Assembly: GCA_024641335.1 (NCBI GenBank) | Contig: JAHEDG010000023.1 | Location: 1-42,541, forward strand | Direction: 5' to 3' | Source: Candidatus Zixiibacteriota bacterium | GTDB lineage: Bacteria > Zixibacteria > MSB-5A5 > UBA10806 | Length of the DNA stretch: 42,541 bases | In this document: piece by piece, positions 31,187 to 40,567 of the stretch | Position numbering within the stretch: the stretch's first letter is position 1 | How the letters are laid out: every line of letters begins with the position of its first letter | Made by a program: the position numbers and the translations under genes | Notes under the pieces: model-generated | What the model saw: only the letters and a program-made list of their open reading frames with translations | Database searches by the model: none | Told to the model about the DNA's origin: nothing

Positions 31187-32608
31187 ATGAGCAACACAGG
31201 CACGTTCTACCAAACCGAAGGCCGAGCCAGGCCTCTGATCACTCGGCAGCATCTCTTTTACCTGCTGTTCATTATTATCCTGACAGCTTTTTCCCTGATG
31301 CTGATCCTGCCGACTCCATATGACTTCGCTCCGTTATTTATTGTCGCCGGATTATGCTTTGTTCTGATCGCTTTCAGATATCCGATGGTCGGGATTTTTG
31401 TCTATCTGCTCATTTTCTTCATCAAACCCAACGAGCTGTTTCAGATCAGCGTGCCGGTCCCTTACGAGCGGCTGGTAGCCCTGATCATTATTGTCCGCAT
31501 GCTTGTGGATATGGCATTCGTGGAAAAAAAGATACCGCTCTACCGGATGGATTTCGGGATTCTGGCGTTTTATGTGGCTGTTTTTCTATCCCTTCTGGGA
31601 GCTACCGATCTGGCCACCGCCAGAGCGTCATTCGATATATTTTCCAAAGTAATACTGGTCTATTTTCTCATCACTCGAATAGTCAACAGCCAGGCCAAGT
31701 TCAAATCAGTGATCTGGCTTTACGCGTTCTCGGTGGCTTTTCTGGGCGTGTATTCCTCCTGGAGCTATTATATCGGAGATTATGTGACCGCCCAGGGTAT
31801 CGCCAGGGCTTATCTTCCGGGGGGAGGTTCTTATGCCGATCCCAATTCCCTGGCTACCTCGCTGATTCTGGGAATCCCCTTCATGGCCTACCTGATATTC
31901 TACCACCGCAATATATTTCTGAAGATCGTTTTGGCGGCTATGATCGCCGCCTGCGTCTGGACAGTCGTTCTCACCGGTTCACGGGGAGGCATGCTGGGGG
32001 TCATCACCGTATTGCTGCTCATGGGGCTTTTCAGCAGACGGAAATTGGGAACTCTGGTTATTGCCATCGTTTCTCTGCTGGTTTTGGCAGCCGTTGCTCC
32101 AAAAGAATATATGGACCGATTCGCCACTATCGCCGCCTATGACCAGGACGACGAGAGCGGCGCTGGAAACTCCGCCAGAGGAAGAATCGAGGGACTGAAA
32201 TATGGAATTAAGTTCTTCCTGCAAAGACCGTTAACAGGGGTCGGAATGGGGAATTTCCCTTACCATTTTTATCAGGAGGGGAAAGGATGGTTCAACCCTC
32301 ATAATATGGTCGCCAAGCTAATCTCCGAACTGGGGATTCTGGGTATAATCGGCTTTACCGCTTTTATCTACTGGTTCGTCAGAATTCTGAGAGAAGCCAA
32401 AGCGTATTACCGCGAAAAAAAGAAAACCTCGCATTTCATTTACCAGATGAGCACCGCTATCCAGGTCGCTTTACTGATGCTATTTTTCCAGGGATTATTC
32501 GGGCATAATCTTTATCGGTTCAACTGGTATATATTCGCCAGTTTCGCCGCCATTATCTATAATCTGGTCAAATACGAAAAAGAATCGGAAACTCCGGCCG
32601 CTGTTTAG
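31187..32608 (+). CDS. O-antigen ligase / Wzy-like polymerase family membrane protein
   Basis: This 473-residue protein with about 11 membrane helices belongs to the Wzy_C (O-antigen ligase) family. The signature pieces are VVLTGSRGGMLGVITVLLLM and, in the long periplasmic loop, RIEGLKYGIKFFLQRPLTGVGMGNF and NPHNMVAKLISELGILGIIGF. The Arg-rich loop and PHN motif are typical. It would polymerise repeat units or ligate glycan to an acceptor at the periplasmic face. Proteins of this kind accompany exosortase EPS clusters as putative glycosylation ligases. It is tightly linked to wzx and ends four bases inside the convergent GT4 gene. Confidence 0.88.
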   Translation: MSNTGTFYQTEGRARPLITRQHLFYLLFIIILTAFSLMLILPTPYDFAPLFIVAGLCFVLIAFRYPMVGIFVYLLIFFIKPNELFQISVPVPYERLVALIIIVRMLVDMAFVEKKIPLYRMDFGILAFYVAVFLSLLGATDLATARASFDIFSKVILVYFLITRIVNSQAKFKSVIWLYAFSVAFLGVYSSWSYYIGDYVTAQGIARAYLPGGGSYADPNSLATSLILGIPFMAYLIFYHRNIFLKIVLAAMIAACVWTVVLTGSRGGMLGVITVLLLMGLFSRRKLGTLVIAIVSLLVLAAVAPKEYMDRFATIAAYDQDDESGAGNSARGRIEGLKYGIKFFLQRPLTGVGMGNFPYHFYQEGKGWFNPHNMVAKLISELGILGIIGFTAFIYWFVRILREAKAYYREKKKTSHFIYQMSTAIQVALLMLFFQGLFGHNLYRFNWYIFASFAAIIYNLVKYEKESETPAAV

Positions 32609-33747
32609 GCCCCGCTCGTAAGCTTCTCGAAAAGATCCGCCAGCCTTAAGGCGCTTTTCTCAACATCGAATCTTTCCGCCGCCTGATTCTTAAAACCGTC
32701 AAACGCTGTTTTCAACTCCGAATCAGCCATAGCCGCGATCATGGCATCGGCCAGGGCGGACGAATCACCGGACGGAATCCTGATCGCGGGAGTATCCTCA
32801 GTCGCCTCGCGCAGCCCGACACAATCGCTGGCTATCAGGGGAATCCCGGCGCACAGACTCTCGCAGGCCACCAGCCCCCAGGCTTCCCATTTCGACGGCA
32901 TCAGAATAGTATCGCACCCTTTCATGATCTCCGCCGGTTCGGGAGAAAAGGGCATAAACCTGAACCGTTTTTCCAAACCGCGTTTCCGTATCTCCTTTTT
33001 ATATTCCCTTTCATAATCCCCCGTGCCGACCGCCATCACCATAAAGCCGGTTTTTCCTCGACTGTTGATAATATCGGCCGCTTCTATTATATAGGCGAAT
33101 CCTTTTTCCGGCATGAATCTCCCGAAATACCCGAAAATAAAATCGCCGGCCTCGATTTCATGAGCGGATCGCAGTTTTGCCCCGGCCCGGGGCGAATCCG
33201 CGAGGAAAAGGGAAGCGGCGATCCCATGCTTGATTATCACCCATTCGGAATCAGCCTTCCCCAATTTGGGAAAAGCCCGCTTTAGATGATCGGAGATACC
33301 GTGGCTAACGCCGTGAAATATATCCACGTTTTTCATAGCCAGCGAAAATAAAAACCGTTTGATTCTGCCGGATTTCCCCTCGAAATATTTCTTTTCGAAA
33401 ACACCGTGAATTGTCATGACATGAGTGATCCTGAAAATCAGATTGGCGGCCGCGGCATGGAACGCCGAGATGAAACCCTGGCTGTGGATAAGATCGTAAT
33501 CGCCCTTAAATAGCTCCCGAAAAGCATAAAAGGCCAAGCTGTTCGCGCCCATAAAACCGGGCGCCCGAAGCACCCTGATTCCCAGAACGGCCATATCCTT
33601 TTCGAGGGAATCAAGTTCTATCGACGGCGAGGTCAGAACCGTGATTTCGAATTTATCACCAGAGAAATACCTGTAATTGTATTTCAGATAGGTTCTGATA
33701 CCCCCCACCGGCCAATTGCAGACCGTCAGAATCCTGATTTTGGACAT
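32605..33747 (-). CDS. Glycosyltransferase family 4
   Basis: This GT-B enzyme of about 380 residues has MSKIRILTVCNWPVGGIRTY at its N-terminus. GYFGRFMPEKGF, VMAVGTGDYE, MPSKWEAWGLVACESLCAGI (the EX7E-type donor motif) and LIASDCVGLREA lie in the donor half. The frame reaches a TTG at 33762, but GGAGGA (33757-33751) lies inside that extension, so the ATG at 33747 is chosen (33750 is also an ATG). It is the only minus-strand gene in the 26-42 kb block, standing alone between the ligase and the CapK-like gene. Donor and acceptor are unknown. Confidence 0.88.
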   Translation of the reverse strand: MSKIRILTVCNWPVGGIRTYLKYNYRYFSGDKFEITVLTSPSIELDSLEKDMAVLGIRVLRAPGFMGANSLAFYAFRELFKGDYDLIHSQGFISAFHAAAANLIFRITHVMTIHGVFEKKYFEGKSGRIKRFLFSLAMKNVDIFHGVSHGISDHLKRAFPKLGKADSEWVIIKHGIAASLFLADSPRAGAKLRSAHEIEAGDFIFGYFGRFMPEKGFAYIIEAADIINSRGKTGFMVMAVGTGDYEREYKKEIRKRGLEKRFRFMPFSPEPAEIMKGCDTILMPSKWEAWGLVACESLCAGIPLIASDCVGLREATEDTPAIRIPSGDSSALADAMIAAMADSELKTAFDGFKNQAAERFDVEKSALRLADLFEKLTSGA

Positions 33748-33985
33748 CATTCCTCCAAACAAAATCCGACTTCCAGAGACAAAATCATAATAGGGCGGTA
33801 TAAAACTAATGTAAATCGAAATATCATGAAGCGCTGTTTAATCATAGCGGTTGACACAACAGCGGGAGACGTCTATAATTCCATGAAATTATGACGATAT
33901 CTTCTTTAGATAGCATCAGTGGCGGGCTGCCGATATCCTTGTGGGACACGGCGTTAAACAAACGGAACATTAGCGGGTTTTGATA

Positions 33986-35341
33986 ATGAGCAAAATTTAT
34001 AACTACCTTCACAGCTTCTTTTACAGGTCTAAGGACGCGGTCAGGGGTTCCGGAATCTATTCGCTTCTGCGCCGGATAAAATCGGAACAGAGGCTGCCCC
34101 TGAACGAATTGCGGGAGCTTCAAAATGAAAGACTGCGCGAACTCCTCAAGCGGGCCGGCGAACATTCTCCCTATTACAGGGATCTCTTTAAGTCCGCTAA
34201 TATCATTATAAACGATCGATTCGGGATAGAGAATCTCAGGGAACTCCCTCTTTTAAGCCGTGAGAAACTACAAAACAATTACAAATCTATCATTTGCGAT
34301 AACGCGGGACAGGTATTTTCTAATTCATCCGGAGGCTCCACCGGGGCTCCGGTCAATTTTTATCATGACGAAAACTACCGGCGGTTTGCCGAAACAGCCA
34401 GCCTGCTATTCCTTGATTGGATGGGCATAAATTCCGGCGATAGAACCGCCGTTGTCTGGGGCGCCGATAGAGATTTCAAGGATTTATCGCGACGAGACAG
34501 GTTTTTTATCCGTTTCGATCGGGTCAAAGCTCTCAACGCGTTCTCCATGTCCGATGAGAAGATCGGACGGTTTATCAGCGATATTAACAGGTTCAGGCCG
34601 CTATATGTCTACGGGTACGCCTCGGCTCTCTACCTCGTGGCCCGTCAAATCAATATGAGTGAACCTTTGAAGTTCAAACCGAAGGCCGTCCGTTCCGCCG
34701 CCGAGATGCTCTATGATTTTCAGAGAAGAGAGATAGAAAAGGCGTTCGGCAGCGCAGTATATAATTTCTACGGATCGCGGGAGATAAATAACCTGGCCGC
34801 GGAGTGTTCGGCCCACTCCGGCCTGCATATTGTCTCGTCCGGGCGGATAGTCGAGATAGTCGATGAGGCGGGTAATCCGGTTCCCGACGGAGAGAGCGGG
34901 CAAATCGCGGTAACCGACCTGACCAATCTCTCTTTTCCGTTTATCCGTTATCTTAACGGCGACATGGGCGTGATGAGTACCAAGCCCTGCTCCTGCGGCA
35001 GAACATTCCCCTTGATCGAGAAGATCCAGGGCCGAACAAGCGACGTCATAATAGTCGACGGCCGGTATATTCACGGCGAATATTTCACCCATCTATTTTA
35101 CCACAAGCCCGAGATAGTCAGGTTTCAGCTTATTCAGGAAGAGGCCAAAAAGCTGAAACTGCTGATCGTAAGCAAAGAGAAGGATCCTGATCTGAATGAG
35201 GTCATTTCGGCTATCAGAAGCAAGGTCGGCGACGGTGTGGCTATAGAGATAGAGTTTACAGATCATATACCGGTCACCGCTTCCGGCAAATTCAGATTTA
35301 CCGTATCCAGGCTGGATCAATCGTCGAAGGAGAAGGTTTGA
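33986..35341 (+). CDS. CapK/PaaK-like adenylate-forming enzyme
   Basis: This 451-residue protein of the phenylacetate-CoA ligase/coenzyme F390 synthetase (COG1541) group is known in capsule loci as CapK. The phosphate-binding loop is SNSSGGSTGAPV (112-123). YGSREINNLAAEC, TDLTNLSFPFIRY and a Cys pair CSCGRTFP follow, then the hinge region GRTSDVIIVDG. Family members activate an acid with ATP, but the acid used by CapK-like proteins in capsule loci is not established. The ATG at 33986 is preferred over a TTG two codons earlier; the ribosome site is weak. A role in attaching an acyl or amino-acid group to the glycan is plausible inference. Confidence 0.85.
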   Translation: MSKIYNYLHSFFYRSKDAVRGSGIYSLLRRIKSEQRLPLNELRELQNERLRELLKRAGEHSPYYRDLFKSANIIINDRFGIENLRELPLLSREKLQNNYKSIICDNAGQVFSNSSGGSTGAPVNFYHDENYRRFAETASLLFLDWMGINSGDRTAVVWGADRDFKDLSRRDRFFIRFDRVKALNAFSMSDEKIGRFISDINRFRPLYVYGYASALYLVARQINMSEPLKFKPKAVRSAAEMLYDFQRREIEKAFGSAVYNFYGSREINNLAAECSAHSGLHIVSSGRIVEIVDEAGNPVPDGESGQIAVTDLTNLSFPFIRYLNGDMGVMSTKPCSCGRTFPLIEKIQGRTSDVIIVDGRYIHGEYFTHLFYHKPEIVRFQLIQEEAKKLKLLIVSKEKDPDLNEVISAIRSKVGDGVAIEIEFTDHIPVTASGKFRFTVSRLDQSSKEKV

Positions 35342-35400
35342 TCGATGGTATGGATGGCAGGGAGGATTTTAGTATGATCGGTTATTCGGGGCTCTAAGAA

Positions 35401-37191
35401 ATGTTTTTCCTGAAAGTCGAAAATACTCGCGGTTTGGTAGATCGCGATGGCAGACCTCACGCCGATAATCCGCGCGTTTTAGAAAACAGCAATGTGAGAA
35501 TCACGATCCAGACCGACGCTTTATACTCATTTTTCTTCAGCTATAAATCCTCGATCTGCCTGGGAGAATCGCTCTTTCCCCAGACAGAAAATACAGTCAG
35601 GACCCTCTGCGAGAGGTTATCGAATGAACCCGGCAAACTTATTCTGCCCGCGGAGATAGCCTCCCTGGCGGCTGTTAATATCGAAAATGGACAGACCACG
35701 ATCCTGAAAAATATCTCCTGCAACCGTCCGATTTATTTCCACGACCGCGAGGATCTGTTCGTTTGCGGGACCGATCCCCGGAAATTCGGGGAGTACGGAA
35801 TCAAGATCGAATTCGATGACGCTGTTCTGCCGGAATATCTGACCTACCGATTCGTGATGCCTCCCAGAACCATGTTTAAGGGGATCAACTCCCTTCCGGG
35901 TGGATGGTCTCTTTCCAGAGATTTGAGTGAAAATGATTCAAAACTGCTTAGCCGTTGGGATCCCGGAATCCCCGCTTTTCAGGGAGATCTCTCCGAGGCG
36001 GCTAATAAGGTAACCGAACGGCTGGGGAACGGAATGAAACAGCCGCTGCTGACTCCGGAAAATACGACACTTCTTCTTTCCGGCGGTCTGGATTCATCCA
36101 TATTAGGTTCGATATTCGAAAAATCGGGGCAAGGCAGATACAGTACATCGTCCGGATTTCACGGCATTACCGGCGATTTCGGCGAACGCGACTACGCTCT
36201 TAGCGCGGCCGAGAGTCTTGGTTTGAAGCATAATGTATTCGAGTTCGACGGCGAGATGTATCTCGATTCCCTGGTCGACAGTATCGATATGGCCCGCGAA
36301 CCGATTCATCATCTTCAGTCGGCGGTTTTGTATATGATGTTCTCTCAAGGGATGTCAGAAGCGACCAGGTACCTGGTTTGCGGGGAAGGAGCCGACTCGC
36401 TTTTCTGTAACACCATGCATTATCAGTATTGGAAATTCAGATCGATTTTGAATGTAATCGAAAAACCGATCGTAAGGACAGCCGCTTCCCCGATATTCAG
36501 CCTTTTATCCAGATTCGATCAGAGATTCGAATACTTTACAATGGATCATTCCGCCGATTACAGCGGCAACGATCATTTTATCTGGGGACTGGGGGCTTAT
36601 GGAGATAGCCGGAAAGTAATGAGCTGCCTGGGTATCGATTTTGATAAAATTATAGAGGGACGGCGACGAATGCTGGCCTTCCTGCCCGGATATTCGGTTC
36701 TCGATCATATTACCCTGCTCTCGTTTTTGGGAGAGGCGGACACGACCATGAGAATCTGGGGCCGGCTGGCTGAACAAGCCGGCATGACTGTCATCTACCC
36801 TTTCACCGATCCTGAGCTGATTCGTTTCTCTTTCGGTATACCGTGGGAGCTTAAGGCCAGGGAGCCGAAACATATACTAAGGTCGGCCGCCGCCCGATTG
36901 GGGATTCCCGAACTGATAATAAAACGTCCCAAACGCAGTTTCGGTTTTCCTATCGAATACTGGGCGTCGCCGGGCGCGCTGTTTCAGCCATTGGTTGATA
37001 TGGCCTCCGAGACATTCGATAAAACTATGCTAAACTCCATGCAGTCGCCGCGTGGATCGGAAGCCATGATCCTCTGGAGTATGCTTAGTTTGTACATCTT
37101 TAGAAAAATCGTCGAGAAAAATACCGATCCGGATGAGATCAAAATGGAAATCAGGGATCGCCGGAAATCGCTGAAGGGAACGGCACGATGA
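35401..37191 (+). CDS. Asparagine-synthase-like protein lacking the glutaminase cysteine
   Basis: This 596-residue AsnB-family protein has a C-terminal ATP-pyrophosphatase domain with SGGLDSS (227-233), CGEGADSLF and RPKRSFGFPIEYW. The N-terminal class II glutaminase half is present as a fold (about 1-190) but starts MFFLKV rather than Met-Cys-Gly, so the nucleophilic Cys2 is absent. It cannot hydrolyse glutamine in the usual way and may use ammonia, act as a beta-lactam-synthetase-like amide former, or have another role. Such AsnB-like proteins recur in EPS clusters. It overlaps the next GT4 by four bases (ATGA). Confidence 0.88.
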   Translation: MFFLKVENTRGLVDRDGRPHADNPRVLENSNVRITIQTDALYSFFFSYKSSICLGESLFPQTENTVRTLCERLSNEPGKLILPAEIASLAAVNIENGQTTILKNISCNRPIYFHDREDLFVCGTDPRKFGEYGIKIEFDDAVLPEYLTYRFVMPPRTMFKGINSLPGGWSLSRDLSENDSKLLSRWDPGIPAFQGDLSEAANKVTERLGNGMKQPLLTPENTTLLLSGGLDSSILGSIFEKSGQGRYSTSSGFHGITGDFGERDYALSAAESLGLKHNVFEFDGEMYLDSLVDSIDMAREPIHHLQSAVLYMMFSQGMSEATRYLVCGEGADSLFCNTMHYQYWKFRSILNVIEKPIVRTAASPIFSLLSRFDQRFEYFTMDHSADYSGNDHFIWGLGAYGDSRKVMSCLGIDFDKIIEGRRRMLAFLPGYSVLDHITLLSFLGEADTTMRIWGRLAEQAGMTVIYPFTDPELIRFSFGIPWELKAREPKHILRSAAARLGIPELIIKRPKRSFGFPIEYWASPGALFQPLVDMASETFDKTMLNSMQSPRGSEAMILWSMLSLYIFRKIVEKNTDPDEIKMEIRDRRKSLKGTAR

Positions 37192-38387
37192 AGATCCTGA
37201 TAATCGACGAGGAATTTCCGTTTCCTTTGAACTCCGGAAAACGAATCCGCAGTTTCAATCTCTCAAAGGCTCTGGCCCGATCGAACAGCGTATCGTATCT
37301 GGCGTACGGCCGGGATGATTCCCCGGGATTTGGCTTTATAAAGGAAAATGGTATAACTCCTCATGCCGTGAAGCCTCCAGACCGCCGAAAAAGCGGGATC
37401 AGGTTTTATCTCCGGCTGCTGGCTAATCTCTTTTCTCCATATCCGTATATAGTGACCAGCCATTTCACCTTTGCCTTCAAAGAAAAACTCGAACGGCTGT
37501 TGTCGGAATCGAATTACGATATTGTTATCTGCGAATGGACGCCGTACTCTATCTTCCTCAAGGATATTTTGTCGGTAAAGAAGATAATTGTGGCTCATAA
37601 TATCGAATCTCTGATATGGAAACGTTATGAGACCAACGAGAAAAACCCGTTTAAAAAATATTATATCGCCATTCAAAGAAAAAAGGTCGAGCGATTCGAG
37701 AGGAACTGTTTTGGCTGGGCTGACGGCGCTACCGCGGTAAGCAGTCGAGAGGCCGACCAGATAGCCGAATTCGGGGTCAGTTACCCGGTGGAGCTGATCG
37801 AAAACGGAGTGGATATAGAGTATTACACTCCCGGCGGCGATAAGGTTGATGAAAAAACGCTGGTTTTTACCGGCTCGATGGATTGGCGTCCCAACGGCGA
37901 CGCCGCCGTCTATTTTGCCGACAAGATATTGCCTCTGATAAAAATGAAAATCCCCGGGATTAAATTCTTTATAGTAGGCCGTTATCCATCGAAGAAAATA
38001 GTCGATCTCGGACGGATCGAGGGAGTCACCGTTACCGGGACAGTGGATGACGTGCGCTCATATATCGCCGGAGCGGCTGTTTATGTCGTGCCATTGAGGA
38101 TCGGCGGGGGATCGCGTCTGAAGATACTGGAAGCGCTGGCCATGAGAAAAGCGATCGTATCGACCTCGGTAGGCGCCGAAGGCCTTCTGGTCGAAAACGG
38201 CAACAACATAATTATCCAGGACGATCCCGATCGGTTTGCCGAGGCAGTCATCGAGCTTTTAGGCGATTCCGCCCTCCGGGATAAAATCGGAGCCAGCGGC
38301 CGCTCGCTGGTGGAGAATCATTACCGTTGGGAAAAATTGGGCGAAAGATACCAGGGCTATTTACAATCAGTGGCAGATCGAAAATGA
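37188..38387 (+). CDS. GT4 sugar transferase of the PEP-CTERM/EpsH1-associated (TIGR03087-like) type
   Basis: This 399-residue GT-B enzyme has MKILIIDEEFPFPLNSGKRI, AHNIESLIWKRY and VFTGSMDWRPNGDAAVYFAD. The C-terminal donor part is IGGGSRLKILEALAMRKAIV with VSTSVGAEGL. The sequence around GSMDWRPN is characteristic of the family described as sugar transferase, PEP-CTERM/EpsH1 system associated, which fits the exosortase in this window. It starts at the ATGA overlap with the AsnB-like gene and ends at an ATGA overlap with the next GT4, so the three are coupled. Its sugar specificity is unknown. Confidence 0.88.
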   Translation: MKILIIDEEFPFPLNSGKRIRSFNLSKALARSNSVSYLAYGRDDSPGFGFIKENGITPHAVKPPDRRKSGIRFYLRLLANLFSPYPYIVTSHFTFAFKEKLERLLSESNYDIVICEWTPYSIFLKDILSVKKIIVAHNIESLIWKRYETNEKNPFKKYYIAIQRKKVERFERNCFGWADGATAVSSREADQIAEFGVSYPVELIENGVDIEYYTPGGDKVDEKTLVFTGSMDWRPNGDAAVYFADKILPLIKMKIPGIKFFIVGRYPSKKIVDLGRIEGVTVTGTVDDVRSYIAGAAVYVVPLRIGGGSRLKILEALAMRKAIVSTSVGAEGLLVENGNNIIIQDDPDRFAEAVIELLGDSALRDKIGASGRSLVENHYRWEKLGERYQGYLQSVADRK

Positions 38388-39490
38388 AGATCCTGCACTT
38401 AAGAGCCTCGAATTTTTACGGCGGGCCTGAAAGGCAGCTTCATTTCCACTCCTTGAATACGCGCGGCTCCGAATTCGATATCACTATCGGCTCATTCAGC
38501 GAAAATGGCCGTACGCCGCAATTCCTCGATGTAATCGCCGCTGACGGGTTGGCCACTCATACTTTTCCTGTAAAAAGCGCTTACGATCCGGCGGCGATAA
38601 GCTCCCTTAGAAAATATCTGCGCGATAATATGATAAATATACTCTGCACCCACGATTATCGAACTCATCTGATAGGTTTTCTGGCCGCCAGAGGCTCGAA
38701 TGCCCGCTGGATAGTATTCTCCAGAGGGTGGACCGCCGAAAACCCCAAGATAAAAATGTTCAATCTGCTCGATAAGATAATCGTCAGGTTCGCCCGGCAT
38801 ATTGTGGCGGTCTCGGATTCCCAGGCGAAACGGCTCAATCGGATCTTTATCCCGCGAAATAAAATATCGGTGGTCCATAACGCCATAGACCCGGATAAAT
38901 TCAAGGATCATCCGCCGGTCGATCTGAAGGCGAGATTCGGTTTCCCGGCCGATTCTGTTATTTGTATCAGCGGCGGCAGATTCAGCCCGGAGAAAGGGCA
39001 AATATTTTTGGCCGAGGCCGCGGTTAGGGCTATTGGAGAAAACCGATCTCTTCGATTTATTATTTTCGGTGACGGTCCTCAACTCGAAATAATCAAAAAC
39101 GCTGTTGCCAGACTGGGACAATTGTCTCATATTTATTGTCCGGGCTTTGAATCGGATCTGATAGGTTGTCTGAAGGGGGCCGATATGCTGGTTAATCCTT
39201 CGTTATCCGAGGGTTTGCCTAATATCGTGCTCGAGGCTATGGCCTTGATGATACCGGTTGTGGCTACCGGGGTCGGGGGGGTTCCTGAGTTGATTACCGA
39301 TGGCCAAAACGGCTTGCTGATCTCTCCCGCCGATATAGAATCGTTAGCCGACGCCATTCTGAGAATGGCGGGTCAGCCGGATTTACGACATAAAATCAGA
39401 CTGGCCGCCCATCAAACTATAAACGAGCGATTCTCCTTCGAGATTCAGACCGATAAATTGAAAAAAATTTACCTGAAGACGGCGGGTTAG
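38384..39490 (+). CDS. Glycosyltransferase family 4
   Basis: This 368-residue GT-B enzyme has MKILHLRASNFYGGPERQL, RFSPEKGQIFLAEAA, FIIFGDGPQ and the donor motif NPSLSEGLPNIVLEAMALMI. VVATGVGGVPELITDGQNG follows. The frame is open 19 codons further upstream, but the ATG at 38384 overlaps the previous stop (ATGA) and begins at the conserved N-terminus, so it is chosen. It lies in the coupled run from the AsnB-like gene to the next GT4. It probably transfers one sugar of the repeat unit. Confidence 0.88.
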   Translation: MKILHLRASNFYGGPERQLHFHSLNTRGSEFDITIGSFSENGRTPQFLDVIAADGLATHTFPVKSAYDPAAISSLRKYLRDNMINILCTHDYRTHLIGFLAARGSNARWIVFSRGWTAENPKIKMFNLLDKIIVRFARHIVAVSDSQAKRLNRIFIPRNKISVVHNAIDPDKFKDHPPVDLKARFGFPADSVICISGGRFSPEKGQIFLAEAAVRAIGENRSLRFIIFGDGPQLEIIKNAVARLGQLSHIYCPGFESDLIGCLKGADMLVNPSLSEGLPNIVLEAMALMIPVVATGVGGVPELITDGQNGLLISPADIESLADAILRMAGQPDLRHKIRLAAHQTINERFSFEIQTDKLKKIYLKTAG

Positions 39491-39505
39491 GAACCGGAAA
39501 TAGTT

Positions 39506-40567
39506 ATGCTGGCGGGAATAATAGTAAAATCGATCTCCCTGTTTCTTTACTGGTCAGGTATCTGGATCCTGTTTCGAATTGTTAACAGGAAAAATCCTGC
39601 TGTTTTGATGTACCACGGTGTGACTGTCGATCGGATAGTAAACTGGACTCAGATCCCTCTCTCTGAATTCTCCTCGCAGATGAAATATATCGTCGGCAGC
39701 TGCCGCCCGGTTTCTATTGCCGAAACCGTGGAGATCCTTTCCGGGCGGAAAAAGTCTCCATCATATGCGGTAGCGGTTACCTTTGATGACGGTTTCAAAA
39801 ACAACTATACGACAGCCTACCCGGTTATGAAAAAATATAATATCCCGTCTACTGTCTACCTGACCACCTCATTCATCGATAAGAACCCCCGCTATTCAGG
39901 GCTTCTCTGGACAGACTATATTTATTCGATACTGCAATCGACCGCGAAAAAAACTCTCGATCTTTCAGAATACGGTCTGGGATGTTACAATCTGGGAAGC
40001 AGCCATGAGAGATATGTCGCCAAGGGGGAAATCTGCCGGGCGCTCAAGGAACTGGATTATGAAAACAAGAACTCGATAATCGACGGAATCGAAAAACAAC
40101 TGGAAAGCTCCGCCGCCCCGGCCGATATAGAAATATTCGGCGGACTCGATTGGGATGACATTAAAACGGCATGCGATGAGGGTCTGATGGAGTTCGGGGC
40201 GCACACGGTAAATCACGAAATTCTCACCATGCTTCCTCCCGAATTGATGAAGCGGGAAATTCTCGAATCCCGAAAAATCATCGAGGAAAAAATCGGCAAG
40301 CCGGTCAGGTCTTTCGCCTATCCCAACGGGACCTATAACCGATCGGTCAGGGAAACAGTCGCCGCTCATTTCGAATCGGCGCTGGCTGCCGCCGAAGGCT
40401 TGAACAAGATCGGCGGCCATGTCCATGAAATCAGGAGAATCAATATTTATAACGGCATGACGATGCGTGAATTCAAGCTGGCTATTTCCGGCGCCAGTCA
40501 CTTTATTAGCTTTCTGACAGGGATATTCAAAGGAAACCGATCCAACAGAGCCGGAAACGAATTATGA
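39506..40567 (+). CDS. Polysaccharide deacetylase (NodB domain, CE4)
   Basis: This 353-residue protein has an N-terminal hydrophobic stretch (3-24) and a NodB domain. VTFDDGF (91-97) supplies the catalytic Asp and metal-binding Asp. GAHTVNHE (231-238) supplies the two metal His in H-x3-H form (233, 237), and FAYPNG (270-275) is the conserved C-terminal motif. CE4 enzymes remove N- or O-acetyl groups from sugar chains using a metal ion. Deacetylases of this type accompany exosortase/EPS systems. It overlaps the double acetyltransferase gene by four bases (ATGA). Confidence 0.9.
   Translation: MLAGIIVKSISLFLYWSGIWILFRIVNRKNPAVLMYHGVTVDRIVNWTQIPLSEFSSQMKYIVGSCRPVSIAETVEILSGRKKSPSYAVAVTFDDGFKNNYTTAYPVMKKYNIPSTVYLTTSFIDKNPRYSGLLWTDYIYSILQSTAKKTLDLSEYGLGCYNLGSSHERYVAKGEICRALKELDYENKNSIIDGIEKQLESSAAPADIEIFGGLDWDDIKTACDEGLMEFGAHTVNHEILTMLPPELMKREILESRKIIEEKIGKPVRSFAYPNGTYNRSVRETVAAHFESALAAAEGLNKIGGHVHEIRRINIYNGMTMREFKLAISGASHFISFLTGIFKGNRSNRAGNEL

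Noticed and set aside
33842-34165. Minus-strand frame of 107 codons before the CapK-like gene
   Set aside because: Largely antisense to the CapK-like N-terminus; no family or ribosome site.
38492-39130. Minus-strand frame of 212 codons
   Set aside because: Antisense to a GT4 gene with all motifs; no family features.
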